Shown piece after piece: positions 1 through 8,663 of a stretch of DNA of 64,000 bases; positions within the stretch are counted from its first letter, which is position 1, and every line of letters starts with the position of its first letter. The stretch is taken from the NCBI GenBank assembly GCA_963705155.1, contig CAVPJC010000012.1:175650-239649 (forward strand), in the 5' to 3' direction. The notes under the pieces are model-generated. The model saw nothing but the letters and a program-made list of their open reading frames with translations, did no database searches and was not told the origin of the DNA. Source of the DNA: CAVPJC01 sp963705155. Lineage in GTDB: Bacteria > Chloroflexota > Anaerolineae > Anaerolineales > UBA4823. Both the position numbers and the translations under genes were made by a program.

Positions 1-1
1 T

Positions 2-256
2 GAGGCATTAACCGGCCATCTTCACGAGGCAGGCTTTGGCGTGACTCAGGTGGATGGCGAGGGCGCCACCGGGCCGGTGAAACTGATCTACACGGTGGTC
101 AAGCGCAAAGATTTACCCATCGTATTGAATGTAATCCACCACACACATCCACACGCCTTTCTTTCAATCGAAGATGTTCGTTCTACCCAGGAAGGCATTT
201 TTCCGGTCCACACGGCCACCCCCAATGGCGCATTATGGGGCCGCAAGTCGAAATAA
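2..256 (+). CDS. DUF2179 domain of a UPF0316-type membrane protein, 5' partial
   Basis: The frame is open from the window edge to a TAA at 254-256, so only the C-terminal 84 codons are visible. The fragment has a GFGVTQVDGEGATGP stretch followed by NVIHHTHPHAFLSIEDVR. This looks like the small soluble DUF2179 domain that follows four membrane helices in UPF0316/DUF5698 proteins; the membrane part would lie outside the window. The function of that family is not established. It ends 12 bases before the CBS-domain gene, so the two probably share a transcript with the ion-transport genes downstream. Confidence 0.7.
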   Translation, partial: EALTGHLHEAGFGVTQVDGEGATGPVKLIYTVVKRKDLPIVLNVIHHTHPHAFLSIEDVRSTQEGIFPVHTATPNGALWGRKSK

Positions 257-268
257 CCGGAGGATCAT

Positions 269-739
269 ATGGAAATTCGTGATTGCATGAAACGCAATGT
301 CATCTCGATTCCTGCCACTGCCACCATCCGCCAGGCTGCCGCGCTGGTGGTGGAGCGCCATATCGGTCTGCTGCCGGTGGTCGATCAACAGGGCAAACCC
401 ATCGGCGTGGTCAGGTTGGGAGATTTGCTCTCCCTGGAGCTGCCCGATTTTTTCAACCTGCTGCCCGATCTGGATTTCGTGCATGATTTCGGCGCAGTTG
501 AAACCACGCGCCCTGCTCCCGAAGAACTCGACCGTTTGATCACGACCATCGCGCAGCCCGGTTTCTTTGTGGAAGAGACCTGCGGTTTGCTGCGCGCCTA
601 CGCTCTGATGATGAAGCACAACCTGCATGACCTGCCGGTCGTCGCCAAGGACGGCGTATTGGTGGGTGTCGCCTCGCGCGTCGATATCGGCGCGGCGATC
701 CTCTCTTCCTGGAAAACGGTTAAACCATCCAGCCCATGA
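269..739 (+). CDS. CBS-domain pair protein
   Basis: A 156-residue soluble protein with two CBS motifs: one near residues 1-55 (MEIRDCMKRNVISIPATATI, then GLLPVVDQQGKPIGVV) and one near residues 90-145 (FVEETCGLLRAYALMMKHN, then DLPVVAKDGVLVGVAS). CBS pairs bind adenine nucleotides and usually gate a partner enzyme or transporter. A GGAGG ribosome binding site at 259-263 fixes the start. The TGA stop overlaps the ATG of the ArsB/NhaD-type transporter (ATGATG at 736), which suggests translational coupling. A regulatory role for that transporter is an inference from this arrangement. Confidence 0.85.
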   Translation: MEIRDCMKRNVISIPATATIRQAAALVVERHIGLLPVVDQQGKPIGVVRLGDLLSLELPDFFNLLPDLDFVHDFGAVETTRPAPEELDRLITTIAQPGFFVEETCGLLRAYALMMKHNLHDLPVVAKDGVLVGVASRVDIGAAILSSWKTVKPSSP

Positions 740-2026
740 TGGCGCAAATCCTCGCCTCCCTGATTTTCCTCGCCAGCCTGTGGCTGATCTTTTCCGAAAA
801 GCTCAACCGCACGATCACAGGTTTTCTGGGTGCGGCTTTGATGGTTGGCCTGGGCAAGCTGCTGGGGTTTTACAATGAAACCCAGGCGATCGCCGCCATG
901 GATTTCAACACCCTGGGGCTGCTGCTGGGAATGATGATCCTGGTGGCGCTGCTGGAGCCGACCGGTTTCTTCCAGTTCCTGGCGGTGTGGGCCGGGCGCG
1001 TCTCACGCGGGCGCCCGGTGCGGCTGCTGGTCTTGCTCGGCACGGTGACCACAGTCGTATCCATGTTCCTCGATAACGTGACCACCGTGGTGCTGATTGC
1101 CCCGGTGACGATCTTGATCTGTGAAATCCTGGGCATCAATCCCGCCCCTTACCTGATGGCTGAAGCGCTGCTCTCGGATACCGGCGGCGTCTCCACCCTG
1201 GTGGGCGACCCTCCCAATGTGCTGATTGCGTCTGCTGCAGGCTTCTCCTTCAACGATTTTCTCACGCACGCATTACCGGTTGTGGTCGTGGCCTGGTTCG
1301 CTGCCTTGCTGCTCTTGCGTTACCTGTTTCGCCGCGAGCTGGCGGTTCAGCCCGCCCAATGCCGAGGTGGTGCTGAAGCTCAACCCGGGCGAGTCGCTGG
1401 AAGACCCCAGGACCGCCCGGAAGGTGCTGATTGTGCTTGCTGGCGCCATCCTGCTGTTTTTTCTGGAGGAACCCCTCGGTCTCAGCCCGGCCTTTGTGGC
1501 ATTGAGCGCTGCGGCCGCGGCGCTGGTCTGGGTGCGCCCCGACATCAACGATGTACTGCGCCGCATCGAGTGGAGTGTGCTGGTTTTCTTTGCCGCCCTT
1601 TTTGTGATGGTCGGCGGGTTGGAGGCATCCGGCGTACTTGGCGGGATCGTCGACCTGCTGGAACGCCTGTACATGATTCCACCCGTCGTCTTTGGTCTGG
1701 TGCTGCTGTGGTTTTCGGCCGGTCTTTCAGCGTTTGTGGATAATGTGCCCATCACCATCGCCATGATCCCGGTGCTGCAGGGATTGGAAGCTCAAGGTGT
1801 CAATGTCCTACCTCTGTGGTGGGCGCTGGCATTTGGCGCCGGGTTCGGCGGGAATGGCACGATTATCGGTTCCACCGCCAATATTGTGGTCGCCAGCATC
1901 TCCGAACGCACACGTACGCCCATTACATCCAAACTCTGGAACAAACGCGGCCTGCCGGTGATGCTTGCCACCTGTACGGTTGCCAGTGTGCTGTACCTCA
2001 TGCTGTACCCGATATTCACACGCTGA
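736..2026 (+). CDS. ArsB/NhaD-family ion transporter (one frameshift)
   Basis: A polytopic membrane protein of about 430 residues in the ion-transporter superfamily that includes ArsB, NhaD and SLC13. The conserved stretches MFLDNVTTVVLIAPVT and DTGGVSTLVGDPPNVLI lie in the first half. The mirrored motif FVDNVPITIAMIPVL and GNGTIIGSTANIVVASI lie in the second half, as expected for the internally duplicated fold. The reading frame changes by one base near 1345-1370, within a CCCGCCC run; the protein continues without loss in the new frame, so a sequence error is likely. Substrate (Na+/H+, arsenite or another anion) cannot be decided. Its stop is 43 bases before the PII-like gene. Confidence 0.85.
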
Positions 2027-2069
2027 GGTTGCGGTTATTGGTGAATTATTTTTACAAGGAGGAAAAACC

Positions 2070-2415
2070 ATGTACATGATTATGCTTGTCTTGGACAACC
2101 CTGACCAGTTGAATGACCTGCTGGAAGCCTGGGAAAGGGCTGGCATTGGCGGCGCTACTATTGTGGAGAGCACCGGTATTCAACGCCTGCGGCGTAAAAA
2201 CGTGCCCATGCGCTATTTATTTCCAATCACCCGGGGTGGTGGAAGAAGGGCATATCACCCTGTTTGTGATTGTAGACGGCGAGCAAATGGTGCAAGACTG
2301 CCTGCACGCCACCGAGCAGATTGTTACCGACCTGGATGGGCCAAATACGGGCGTGTTTGCCGCCTGGCCGCTGGCGGTTGTGCGCGGGGTTCCGCCGCGC
2401 AAACTGGAAGGTTAG
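2070..2415 (+). CDS. Small PII-like signalling protein (one frameshift)
   Basis: A strong ribosome binding site (AGGAGG, 2056-2062 region) precedes ATG 2070. The protein starts MYMIMLVLDNPDQLNDLLEA and, after a one-base shift near 2222-2235 (beside a CCCGGGG run), continues GVVEEGHITLFVIVDGEQ to a stop at 2415, giving about 114 residues. The ferredoxin-like beta-alpha-beta pattern and size fit the PII-like superfamily, whose members sense nucleotides or metabolites and often regulate a transporter encoded beside them. It sits between two ion transporters, and its stop lies one base before the CaCA start. The family call is moderate: no T-loop motif typical of canonical GlnB is seen. Confidence 0.6.
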
Positions 2416-2416
2416 C

Positions 2417-3409
2417 ATGGTCTGGGTAATATTTCTCACCAGCGCAGCGTTGATCGTCTTCGCTGCCACCCAACTGGCAAAATACGGCGATGTGATCGCC
2501 GTCCGCACCCGCCTGGGCGGCATGTTCATCGGCGTGCTGCTTCTGGCAGGCGCCACCTCGCTGCCTGAGGTGCTCACCACGATCAACTCACTCTCTCAAG
2601 GTGTGCCCAACCTGGCGGCGGGCAATTTGCTGGGCAGCAACCTGTTCAATATGCTGCTGCTGGCGGTCCTCGACCTGCTGCACCGCAAAGACCGCATCCT
2701 GCGCAAAGCGGCCCTCAAGCACGCCCTGACCGGCAGCCTGACGGTCTTTCTCATCGGCCTGGTGGTGTTCTTCATCCTGGCTGATATTAAGGTACAGATT
2801 GGCTGGATTGGCCTGGATAGCATTGTGATCGTGCTGGCCTATGTTGTCGCGGTGCGGCTGATCCAGGCCAACCAGTCACACCCTGCAGGTCACTCGCCGG
2901 AATCCGTTGAAATCCCGGAAGGGACGCCGCCGCTGTGGAAAGGATTGACCGGCTTTGGGCTGGCTGCCCTGGGACTGGTGATCATCACCCCCTGGATGGT
3001 GCGCTCCAGCGCCGAGATTGCCGTAATCACCGGGCTTGGCGCCACCTTTGTAGGCACCACCCTGGTCGCAATCGTCACATCCCTGCCCGAGCTGGTGACA
3101 ACGATTGCCGCAATCAAGCTCGGCGCCGATGACATGGCGATTGGCAACCTGTTTGGCAGCAACCTGTTCAACATGTTCGCGCTTGGCCTGACGGATGTGT
3201 TCTACCTGCAGGGGCGCTACCTGGGCGTGATCGACCCGGCGTTTTTGTTGGTGGGCATGCTCGGCCTGCTGATGACCGGACTGGGGTTGATCGGCAACCT
3301 GGCGCGCCTGGAGCGGCGGGTGCTGTTCATCGAGCTGGATGCCCTGGCATTGATGATGCTGTATTTTGGCGGGCTGTGGCTGCTTTACACCCGCGGCGTC
3401 ACTCCCTGA
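2417..3409 (+). CDS. CaCA-family sodium/calcium exchanger-like membrane protein
   Basis: A 330-residue protein with about ten hydrophobic segments and two inverted alpha-repeat motifs: AGATSLPEVLTT...GNLLGSNLFNM near residues 45-80 and VTSLPELVTTIAAIK...GNLFGSNLFNM near residues 215-255. These repeats define the cation/calcium exchanger family, which moves Ca2+ or other cations against Na+ or H+. The start ATG 2417 is chosen because it directly follows the PII-like stop. The frame is intact. Together with the CBS protein, ArsB/NhaD transporter and PII-like protein it makes a compact ion-transport operon; the actual ions are not shown by the sequence. Confidence 0.88.
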   Translation: MVWVIFLTSAALIVFAATQLAKYGDVIAVRTRLGGMFIGVLLLAGATSLPEVLTTINSLSQGVPNLAAGNLLGSNLFNMLLLAVLDLLHRKDRILRKAALKHALTGSLTVFLIGLVVFFILADIKVQIGWIGLDSIVIVLAYVVAVRLIQANQSHPAGHSPESVEIPEGTPPLWKGLTGFGLAALGLVIITPWMVRSSAEIAVITGLGATFVGTTLVAIVTSLPELVTTIAAIKLGADDMAIGNLFGSNLFNMFALGLTDVFYLQGRYLGVIDPAFLLVGMLGLLMTGLGLIGNLARLERRVLFIELDALALMMLYFGGLWLLYTRGVTP

Positions 3410-3443
3410 GATGCTCTTGTGCTGCAACACGCACCGCCGGCGC

Positions 3444-5474
3444 TTATGGGTCGATGATGATCTCACAGTTCACAAACGTGTCCATCCCGTCCCCGCCGTA
3501 GCAGGTATCTGTTTCGTTCCCGCCGTCGAGATAATCATCCCCCGGGCCGCCGATGAGCACATCGTTTCCGTCTGGATTGATGTTATCCGTAAAGGAAATT
3601 TTAATATCGTCAAAATAAATATGATCATCTGAACCCAGGGCTGGCGAGCTCAAAAAGCGCAGCGTGGTGCTGCAGGAAGCATAAGCCGTGATATCGTAGG
3701 ATGCCGGCTGCATATCTGTATCGTTGGCGGGTCCAGCGATGCGGTCTATTTCCATCCACGAACCACCGCCGTCGTTGGAAATCTCGATAACGGCGTAATC
3801 ACCGGCGTCATCCAGATCCTGACGCAAATAGCTGAATTGCAACAGCGCCGACAGGGCGGTGCAGAGCTCAGCCGGACGAGAAGCGCCTTTAGCGGCATTT
3901 TTAATGTGCAGCGATTGCACACTGCCGCCGCGGGTAAAGACGATGGTGAGATATGGACGCCGGGCAGGATTGGGATCCTCTTTGCTTGCATAGCGGGTTT
4001 CAGCCACGCCGGTGGTGTCGATCAGCACAATGCCGTGATTGGCAACCGCGCCGCTCACCCATTGCTGCGCCAGGGCGGTGATATCGGCAGATACCATCTG
4101 GTTATTTGCACCTGGGATGAAGGAAGCCGCAGGGGTGGGATCAAACGCCGCGCCGATATTGCTCCAGGTTGCGCCGTTTTCGCTCCAGCTCCCGGTGACG
4201 GGGTGCAGGTTAACGGGGGCATTGTTGGATGAATTCACCCAGAAATGGACTGCGGCGGAAACAACATTGGCTGTAACCGGAATTGAGGTAAGATCAAAGC
4301 GGTACAGGGCTCTCTTATTGTTCCCACTGCTCGCCCTGACCTTGAGCTCATCCGCCGTTCCGTAATTGTTGGCCGGATTTCTCTCTTCGATCCATGTGTC
4401 CTGATCGGAGCCGATCGTATTAATCCCGCCGCCGTAGCTGATATCGATGACCATGTAGGCATGCCGGGAAGGATAATTATCTTCCCTGCTTGCCAACCGG
4501 GTTTCAGCCGCGCCGGGCGAACCGATCAGCATGATGCCGTGATTGGCAGCCGCGCCGCTCACCCACTGCTGCGCCAGCGCGGTGATATCGGTTGATGCCA
4601 GTTGATTATTGGCGGTCGCCGTGATGGAACCGGCAGGGGTTGGATTGAAAGCCGCGGCAATATTGCTCCAGGTTGCGCCGTTTTCACTCCAGCCCCCGGT
4701 GACAGGGTGCAGGAACACCGGAGCACCGCTCGAATTATTCACCCAGAAATAAATCGTAGCGGCAACGACATTGGCATTGGCAGGGATGGCAGCCAGATCA
4801 AAGTGGTACAGGGCTCTTCTATTGTTTCCGCTGGCCGACCTGACCTTCAGGTCAACCGCCGTACCGTAATTGCTGCCGGGGTTTCTCTCATCGATCCAGG
4901 TGTCCTGATCGGCGTACACGCTGTAACTGCCGCGCGCCACCGGCACCTCAACATTCACATCCCCATAAACAGGCCCGTCGCTTTCCCCAATCTCGAGCCA
5001 ATCGCTGGCCCAATTCTGCGTGCCATCCTGGTTGTTATAAGCAATCAGGCCGAACTGATCCCATACGGTATTGGATCCCCCTGCCGGACTGCTGAACAAT
5101 TGATCAGACTGCTCGCCCCCCAGGATGCAGTCGTCCCCGCTCAGGCCGTCCACGATATCGATCCCGACGCTGCCCAGGATCAGGTCATTTTCGGTTGTGC
5201 CGTAGAAGGCGCCGCCGGCGTTGATAGCCTGGGTCAGGTTGATGCCGCTGCATTCTGGTGGTTTGATATCATTGGCTGTGACCGGCTGCTGCACCAGCGC
5301 ATCAAGCAGGCCGGATACCGGCAGCCAGTTTGAGTTTGCCAGCCCAATGCCAATTTGGGCGAGAAATATCCCCGACAGCACGCACACGAAAATCTTTCGA
5401 GACAATCGGATCAGCCGGCCTGGTTTCGCAAAACTTCGACCGCCGCTCGCATCTCGAAAACGTTCACCGCTCAT
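3444..5474 (-). CDS. DNRLRE-repeat surface protein with RTX-like calcium-binding motifs
   Basis: A protein of about 676 residues. One hydrophobic segment (residues about 28-47, IFVCVLSGIFLAQIGIGLA) should export or anchor it. RTX-like glycine/aspartate repeats follow near 95-125 (NDLILGSVG, DGLSGDDCILGG). Two tandem DNRLRE modules come next (about 185-350 and 352-515, each starting DQDTWI[DE]ERNP and holding W-S-ENGATWSNI). Then comes a beta-sandwich-like region (520-635) and a C-terminal RTX-like tail (DVLIGGPGDDYLDGG). DNRLRE modules are stalk-like domains of secreted proteins. ATG 5474 was chosen because it overlaps the signal peptidase gene by 11 bases; the frame is open farther upstream, but only inside that gene. 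Converges with the CaCA gene. Confidence 0.82.
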   Translation of the reverse strand: MSGERFRDASGGRSFAKPGRLIRLSRKIFVCVLSGIFLAQIGIGLANSNWLPVSGLLDALVQQPVTANDIKPPECSGINLTQAINAGGAFYGTTENDLILGSVGIDIVDGLSGDDCILGGEQSDQLFSSPAGGSNTVWDQFGLIAYNNQDGTQNWASDWLEIGESDGPVYGDVNVEVPVARGSYSVYADQDTWIDERNPGSNYGTAVDLKVRSASGNNRRALYHFDLAAIPANANVVAATIYFWVNNSSGAPVFLHPVTGGWSENGATWSNIAAAFNPTPAGSITATANNQLASTDITALAQQWVSGAAANHGIMLIGSPGAAETRLASREDNYPSRHAYMVIDISYGGGINTIGSDQDTWIEERNPANNYGTADELKVRASSGNNKRALYRFDLTSIPVTANVVSAAVHFWVNSSNNAPVNLHPVTGSWSENGATWSNIGAAFDPTPAASFIPGANNQMVSADITALAQQWVSGAVANHGIVLIDTTGVAETRYASKEDPNPARRPYLTIVFTRGGSVQSLHIKNAAKGASRPAELCTALSALLQFSYLRQDLDDAGDYAVIEISNDGGGSWMEIDRIAGPANDTDMQPASYDITAYASCSTTLRFLSSPALGSDDHIYFDDIKISFTDNINPDGNDVLIGGPGDDYLDGGNETDTCYGGDGMDTFVNCEIIIDP

Positions 5475-5943
5475 CTTCTTGCTTTGAATCCGGCCAGAAA
5501 AGAAACAAACCGATGATGCCTGCCAGCATGGCGGCTCCAACAGGCGAGCGAAAACCCCGGAATATTTTCCCCGCATACGGCACTTTGAGCCACAGCTTGC
5601 CGCTGATTTCGGAGGCGGTGGGCAGATAGGAATCTTCCCACTCGTTGTTGTCGCCCTTGATCAAGTACCGCTCGCCATCGTAAGCGATGATCCGGTGGAT
5701 CACCGGACCCAGGTCTGGATGCTGGTAGATCACCACGTCGCCGGTGACATATTCATCGCTCGGCTGCATGATTGCCAGATCTCCATTGTGCATGGTGGGA
5801 AACATGCTGTTCCCGGTAACAATCAAGTAGAACAGCCTGCCACCCAACTGAATTGGGGCTATCAAGAGCCACGCGGCAGCCAGGACGAGCAACCACAGAA
5901 ACATTTTGAGGATTGGTTTCATTGACCTGTGGTTTTGCATCAT
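5464..5943 (-). CDS. Signal peptidase I, SipW/ER type (Ser-His)
   Basis: A 159-residue membrane protease of family S26. A hydrophobic helix (about residues 11-30) precedes the catalytic box VTGNSMFPTM (Ser46). The second catalytic box reads GPVIHRI, so residue 83 is His where E. coli LepB-type enzymes have Lys; Ser-His is the archaeal/ER/SipW type. A second hydrophobic segment lies near the C terminus. SipW-type enzymes usually process a few dedicated exported substrates encoded beside them. Here the neighbours are a small exported protein upstream and the DNRLRE protein downstream, which overlaps this gene by 11 bases. The start may be Met1, Met2 or Met8. Confidence 0.88.
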   Translation of the reverse strand: MMQNHRSMKPILKMFLWLLVLAAAWLLIAPIQLGGRLFYLIVTGNSMFPTMHNGDLAIMQPSDEYVTGDVVIYQHPDLGPVIHRIIAYDGERYLIKGDNNEWEDSYLPTASEISGKLWLKVPYAGKIFRGFRSPVGAAMLAGIIGLFLFWPDSKQEDER

Positions 5944-6164
5944 GTGTGAATACCCTGTTCAAGGAAAACCGGGGTGCAATGACAGGCGCCGCACGTCATT
6001 ACACCCCTATTTTGCAGTCTGGTTTGAATTTCCGGATTGTCCGACTGTAAAACAATCACTCCAGGCGCTATTTTTCGCTCTCTAACAGGACCAATGGTAT
6101 AAAGATGGTCACATCGCGATGTAAGCTCACATATGGCAGGAGAACCGTGGTTGATCCTCCGGTG
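5944..6164. other. Spacer inside the exported-protein/signal-peptidase group
   Basis: These 221 bases separate the small exported protein from the signal peptidase gene on the minus strand. No convincing coding frame and no stem followed by a T-run was found. It may hold a second promoter for the peptidase gene. Confidence 0.4.
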
Positions 6165-6548
6165 CTATTGGACAGCCACAACGCGAAACTGGTCCGCGCT
6201 GAGCACCGTCACCCCGGTCACCGCGCAGGTGATCGCCGGCGCGCCGGCCTCGTTGCAGTCAAACCAGGCCCCGCCATTAACCAATTGAACCTTGACTTCG
6301 CGTACCGCGCCCGCCCCGGCTGTGGGCATGATCGTAAAACTCACCCCGCTGATCAGGCCGGGATCCGTGGCATCCAGTGCATAGGTTACAGCGGATACAT
6401 CGTAACCGCTGATCGTGTTTGCGCCATCACCCGCCCCGGTCGCGGGAACGATGTTGGCTGCAGCATAAGCATAGGCTACCACCATGAGCAGCAAAACGAG
6501 AACAATGGCTACGATATTGCGGGGTCGAAAGAACTTTTGAATAAACAT
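6165..6548 (-). CDS. Small exported protein, probable substrate of the adjacent signal peptidase
   Basis: A 127-residue protein with a basic N terminus and one hydrophobic stretch (residues about 12-30, IVAIVLVLLLMVVAYAYA). It is followed by a compact beta-rich domain with TISGYDVSAVTYALDATDP, a Cys pair (WFDCN, ITCAV) and the ending DQFRVVAVQ. This resembles small exported proteins found beside SipW-type signal peptidases in Gram-positive bacteria; that comparison is from memory. A strong ribosome binding site (AAAGGAG, four bases or so from a run of A) lies just upstream of ATG 6548. It is the first gene of the minus-strand group and may form the surface layer or fibre handled by the signal peptidase. 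Function unproven. Confidence 0.65.
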   Translation of the reverse strand: MFIQKFFRPRNIVAIVLVLLLMVVAYAYAAANIVPATGAGDGANTISGYDVSAVTYALDATDPGLISGVSFTIMPTAGAGAVREVKVQLVNGGAWFDCNEAGAPAITCAVTGVTVLSADQFRVVAVQ

Positions 6549-6795
6549 TTTTACTCTCCTTTGAAGGCTGAATTTTTCCCCAATCCCTGGGGGTTTTCAC
6601 AAAATTCGCTGGCAATTTACTGATAACAGTATAAATAAGATCGCCTCGTTTATGCCTCACAATTATGTTTGGAAATAACAACAATTATACAAATAAAATT
6701 ACAAAATTGTTAGAAGCCGAAATTCATAGCCCATCATCCAACGGGGATGAAAACTGGCACTTAAGGATATAAATCTATGTTAAAATCCTCTCCCG
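6549..6795. promoter_or_regulatory. AT-rich divergent intergenic region
   Basis: This region separates the minus-strand export group from plus-strand prfC and is much richer in A and T than the genes around it. On the minus strand a TATAAT box occurs at 6684-6689 (reads ATTATA on the plus strand), about 135 bases before the start at 6548; no good -35 box is visible. No operator-like palindrome stands out. Confidence 0.35.
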
Positions 6796-8444
6796 TTGCA
6801 CTGCCTCAGAGGGAAATTTATTCACCAGGAAATACCACTGTCCACTCTTACTCATAACCCCACTTTAAGCGAAGCCATCGCCGCCCGCCGGACGTTTGCA
6901 ATCATCTCCCACCCGGATGCGGGCAAAACCACCCTGACGGAAAAACTGCTGCTGTATGGAAATGCCATCGAGCTGGCGGGAAATGTGCGCGCCCGCCGCA
7001 GCCAGCGCGCCACCACCTCCGATTGGATGGAGATGGAGCGCGCCCGCGGTATTTCGATTTCATCGACGGTCCTGCAGTTCCCTTATCAAAACTATGTCTT
7101 GAACCTGCTGGATACGCCCGGTCACCAGGATTTCTCCGAAGACACCTACCGCACGCTTTCCGCGGTGGACAGCGCCGTGATGGTGATCGACGCCGCCAAA
7201 GGCATCGAGCCGCAAACCCTTAAATTGTTCGAGGTCTGTCGTAAACGCGGTATTCCGATTTTTACATTCATCAACAAATTGGACCGGCCTGCGCGTGACC
7301 CGTTGGAGCTGCTGGACGAGATCCAAAAAGTGTTGGGCATGGAACCGGTGCCGATGAACTGGCCTGTAGGCGATGGCCCCAACTTCCGGGGGGTGTACGA
7401 CCGGGCCTCCCGGGGCGTTTATCTGTACGAGCGCACCGAACGCAATGAGCGCATGGCCCCCGAAGAGTTCGTCCCGCTGGATGTGATCGTAGCAAACGGG
7501 GTAATTCCCCCAGCCGCGCTTTGAAAAATTGATCGATGACATCACCCTGCTGGACGAAGCGGGGATCGCCTTTGACCATGAAAGCGTATTGAACGAAGGA
7601 CAAACGCCCGTATTTTTTGGCAGCGCGCTGACCAATTTTGGCGTGCGTTTGTTCCTCGACACCTTTGTGAAGTACGCCCCACCGCCTCAAGCCTACCCGA
7701 GCGATGCGGGTGATATTCCCCCGGATGCATCCGAGTTCTCTGGATTTATCTTCAAGATCCAGGCCAATATGAACCCCAAACACCGCGATAGTGTTGCGTT
7801 TGTGCGCATCTGCTCCGGACGCTTTGAGAGGGGGATGAATCTCCTGCACGCCCAGACCGGAAAGAATATCCTCCTATTGCGACCCTACAAACTTTTCGCC
7901 AACGAGCGTGAAATTATCGATGAGGCCTTCGCCGGGGATGTGCTCGGGATCCCGAACCACGGCAAGCTCGCCATCGGCGATACGCTGTGCGCCGGAGAGA
8001 CGGTTCCATTTTGCGCCCATCCCGCGCTTCCAGCCTGAACATTTCGCCCTGCTGCGCAACACCGATATCGGCAAACAAAAACAATTTATCAAAGGTCTGG
8101 GGCAGTTTGAAAGCGAAGGCGCGGTTCAGGTGCTTTACAACCGCAATGCGTTCAAGCGCGAGCCGATTCTGGCCGTCGTTGGACAACTGCAATTCGATGT
8201 TGTGCAGGCCAGGCTGCAGGCGGAGTACGATGTCCCGACCCACCTGGAAAGACTGCCCCACATTCTGGCCCGCTGGGTTCAAGGGCCGGAGCAGGCGGTG
8301 GAAAATCTCCCGGCGCGCAGTGAAGTCATTGTGGCTGTTGATGCCCGCAACGCCTGGGTGGCCTTATTCAGCTCGCCGTTTTTTCTGAGTATTACACCGA
8401 ACAACATCCTCAGCTTGCGATTTGTCGAAATAACACAAATCTAA
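6796..8444 (+). CDS. prfC: Peptide chain release factor 3 (two frameshifts)
   Basis: A translational GTPase that recycles RF1/RF2 after termination. G motifs are clear: SHPDAGKTTL (G1), ERARGISIS (G2), DTPGHQDF (G3) and FINKLDRPARDP (G4); the last, with its Arg-Asp after NKLD, is typical of RF3 rather than EF-G. The domain order matches RF3 at about 530 residues. One-base shifts occur near 7490-7525 (GGGG and CCCCC runs) and near 8005-8030 (GCGCCCATCCCGCG); sequence quality is conserved on both sides, so errors are likely. The start is uncertain: TTG 6796, or CTG 6838 with an AGGAA upstream. Confidence 0.88.
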
Positions 8445-8451
8445 GCGGCTC

Positions 8452-8550
8452 CCAGCCCGCGGCTGGGGCTGTCCCAAAAAGCAGGGCGAAGCGTGGTAAT
8501 ACCGCCATATATTGTGCAACGGACATCGCTTCGCCCCTACGGGTGGCGGT
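8452..8550. repeat. Intergenic inverted repeats after prfC
   Basis: A 7-bp hairpin (CCCAGCC, loop CGC, GGCTGGG; 8452-8468) follows the prfC stop but has no T-run. Next is an inverted pair: AGGGCGAAGCG at 8483-8493 and CGCTTCGCCC at 8527-8536, with ACCGCCA (8501-8507) and TGGCGGT (8544-8550) also complementary. The layout suggests a dispersed palindromic repeat or small MITE-like element; no ORF is inside. Confidence 0.5.
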
Positions 8551-8663
8551 GATGAATTGCAACAACTCCCTTTTTGGCGGCTCCATCTCATTTCCTGCCG
8601 GGGCATTGCATGCGAAAGGGTTATAATGTATGCACTTATTTGAACCACTCGTTGGAGACCCCC

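Noticed and set aside
7490..7530. Programmed frameshifting in prfC
   Set aside because: The known programmed site belongs to prfB, and similar shifts occur in many unrelated genes in this window, so sequence error is simpler.
8452..8468. Terminator of prfC
   Set aside because: The 7-bp hairpin is stable but has no T-run after it, so I list it as part of an intergenic repeat instead.
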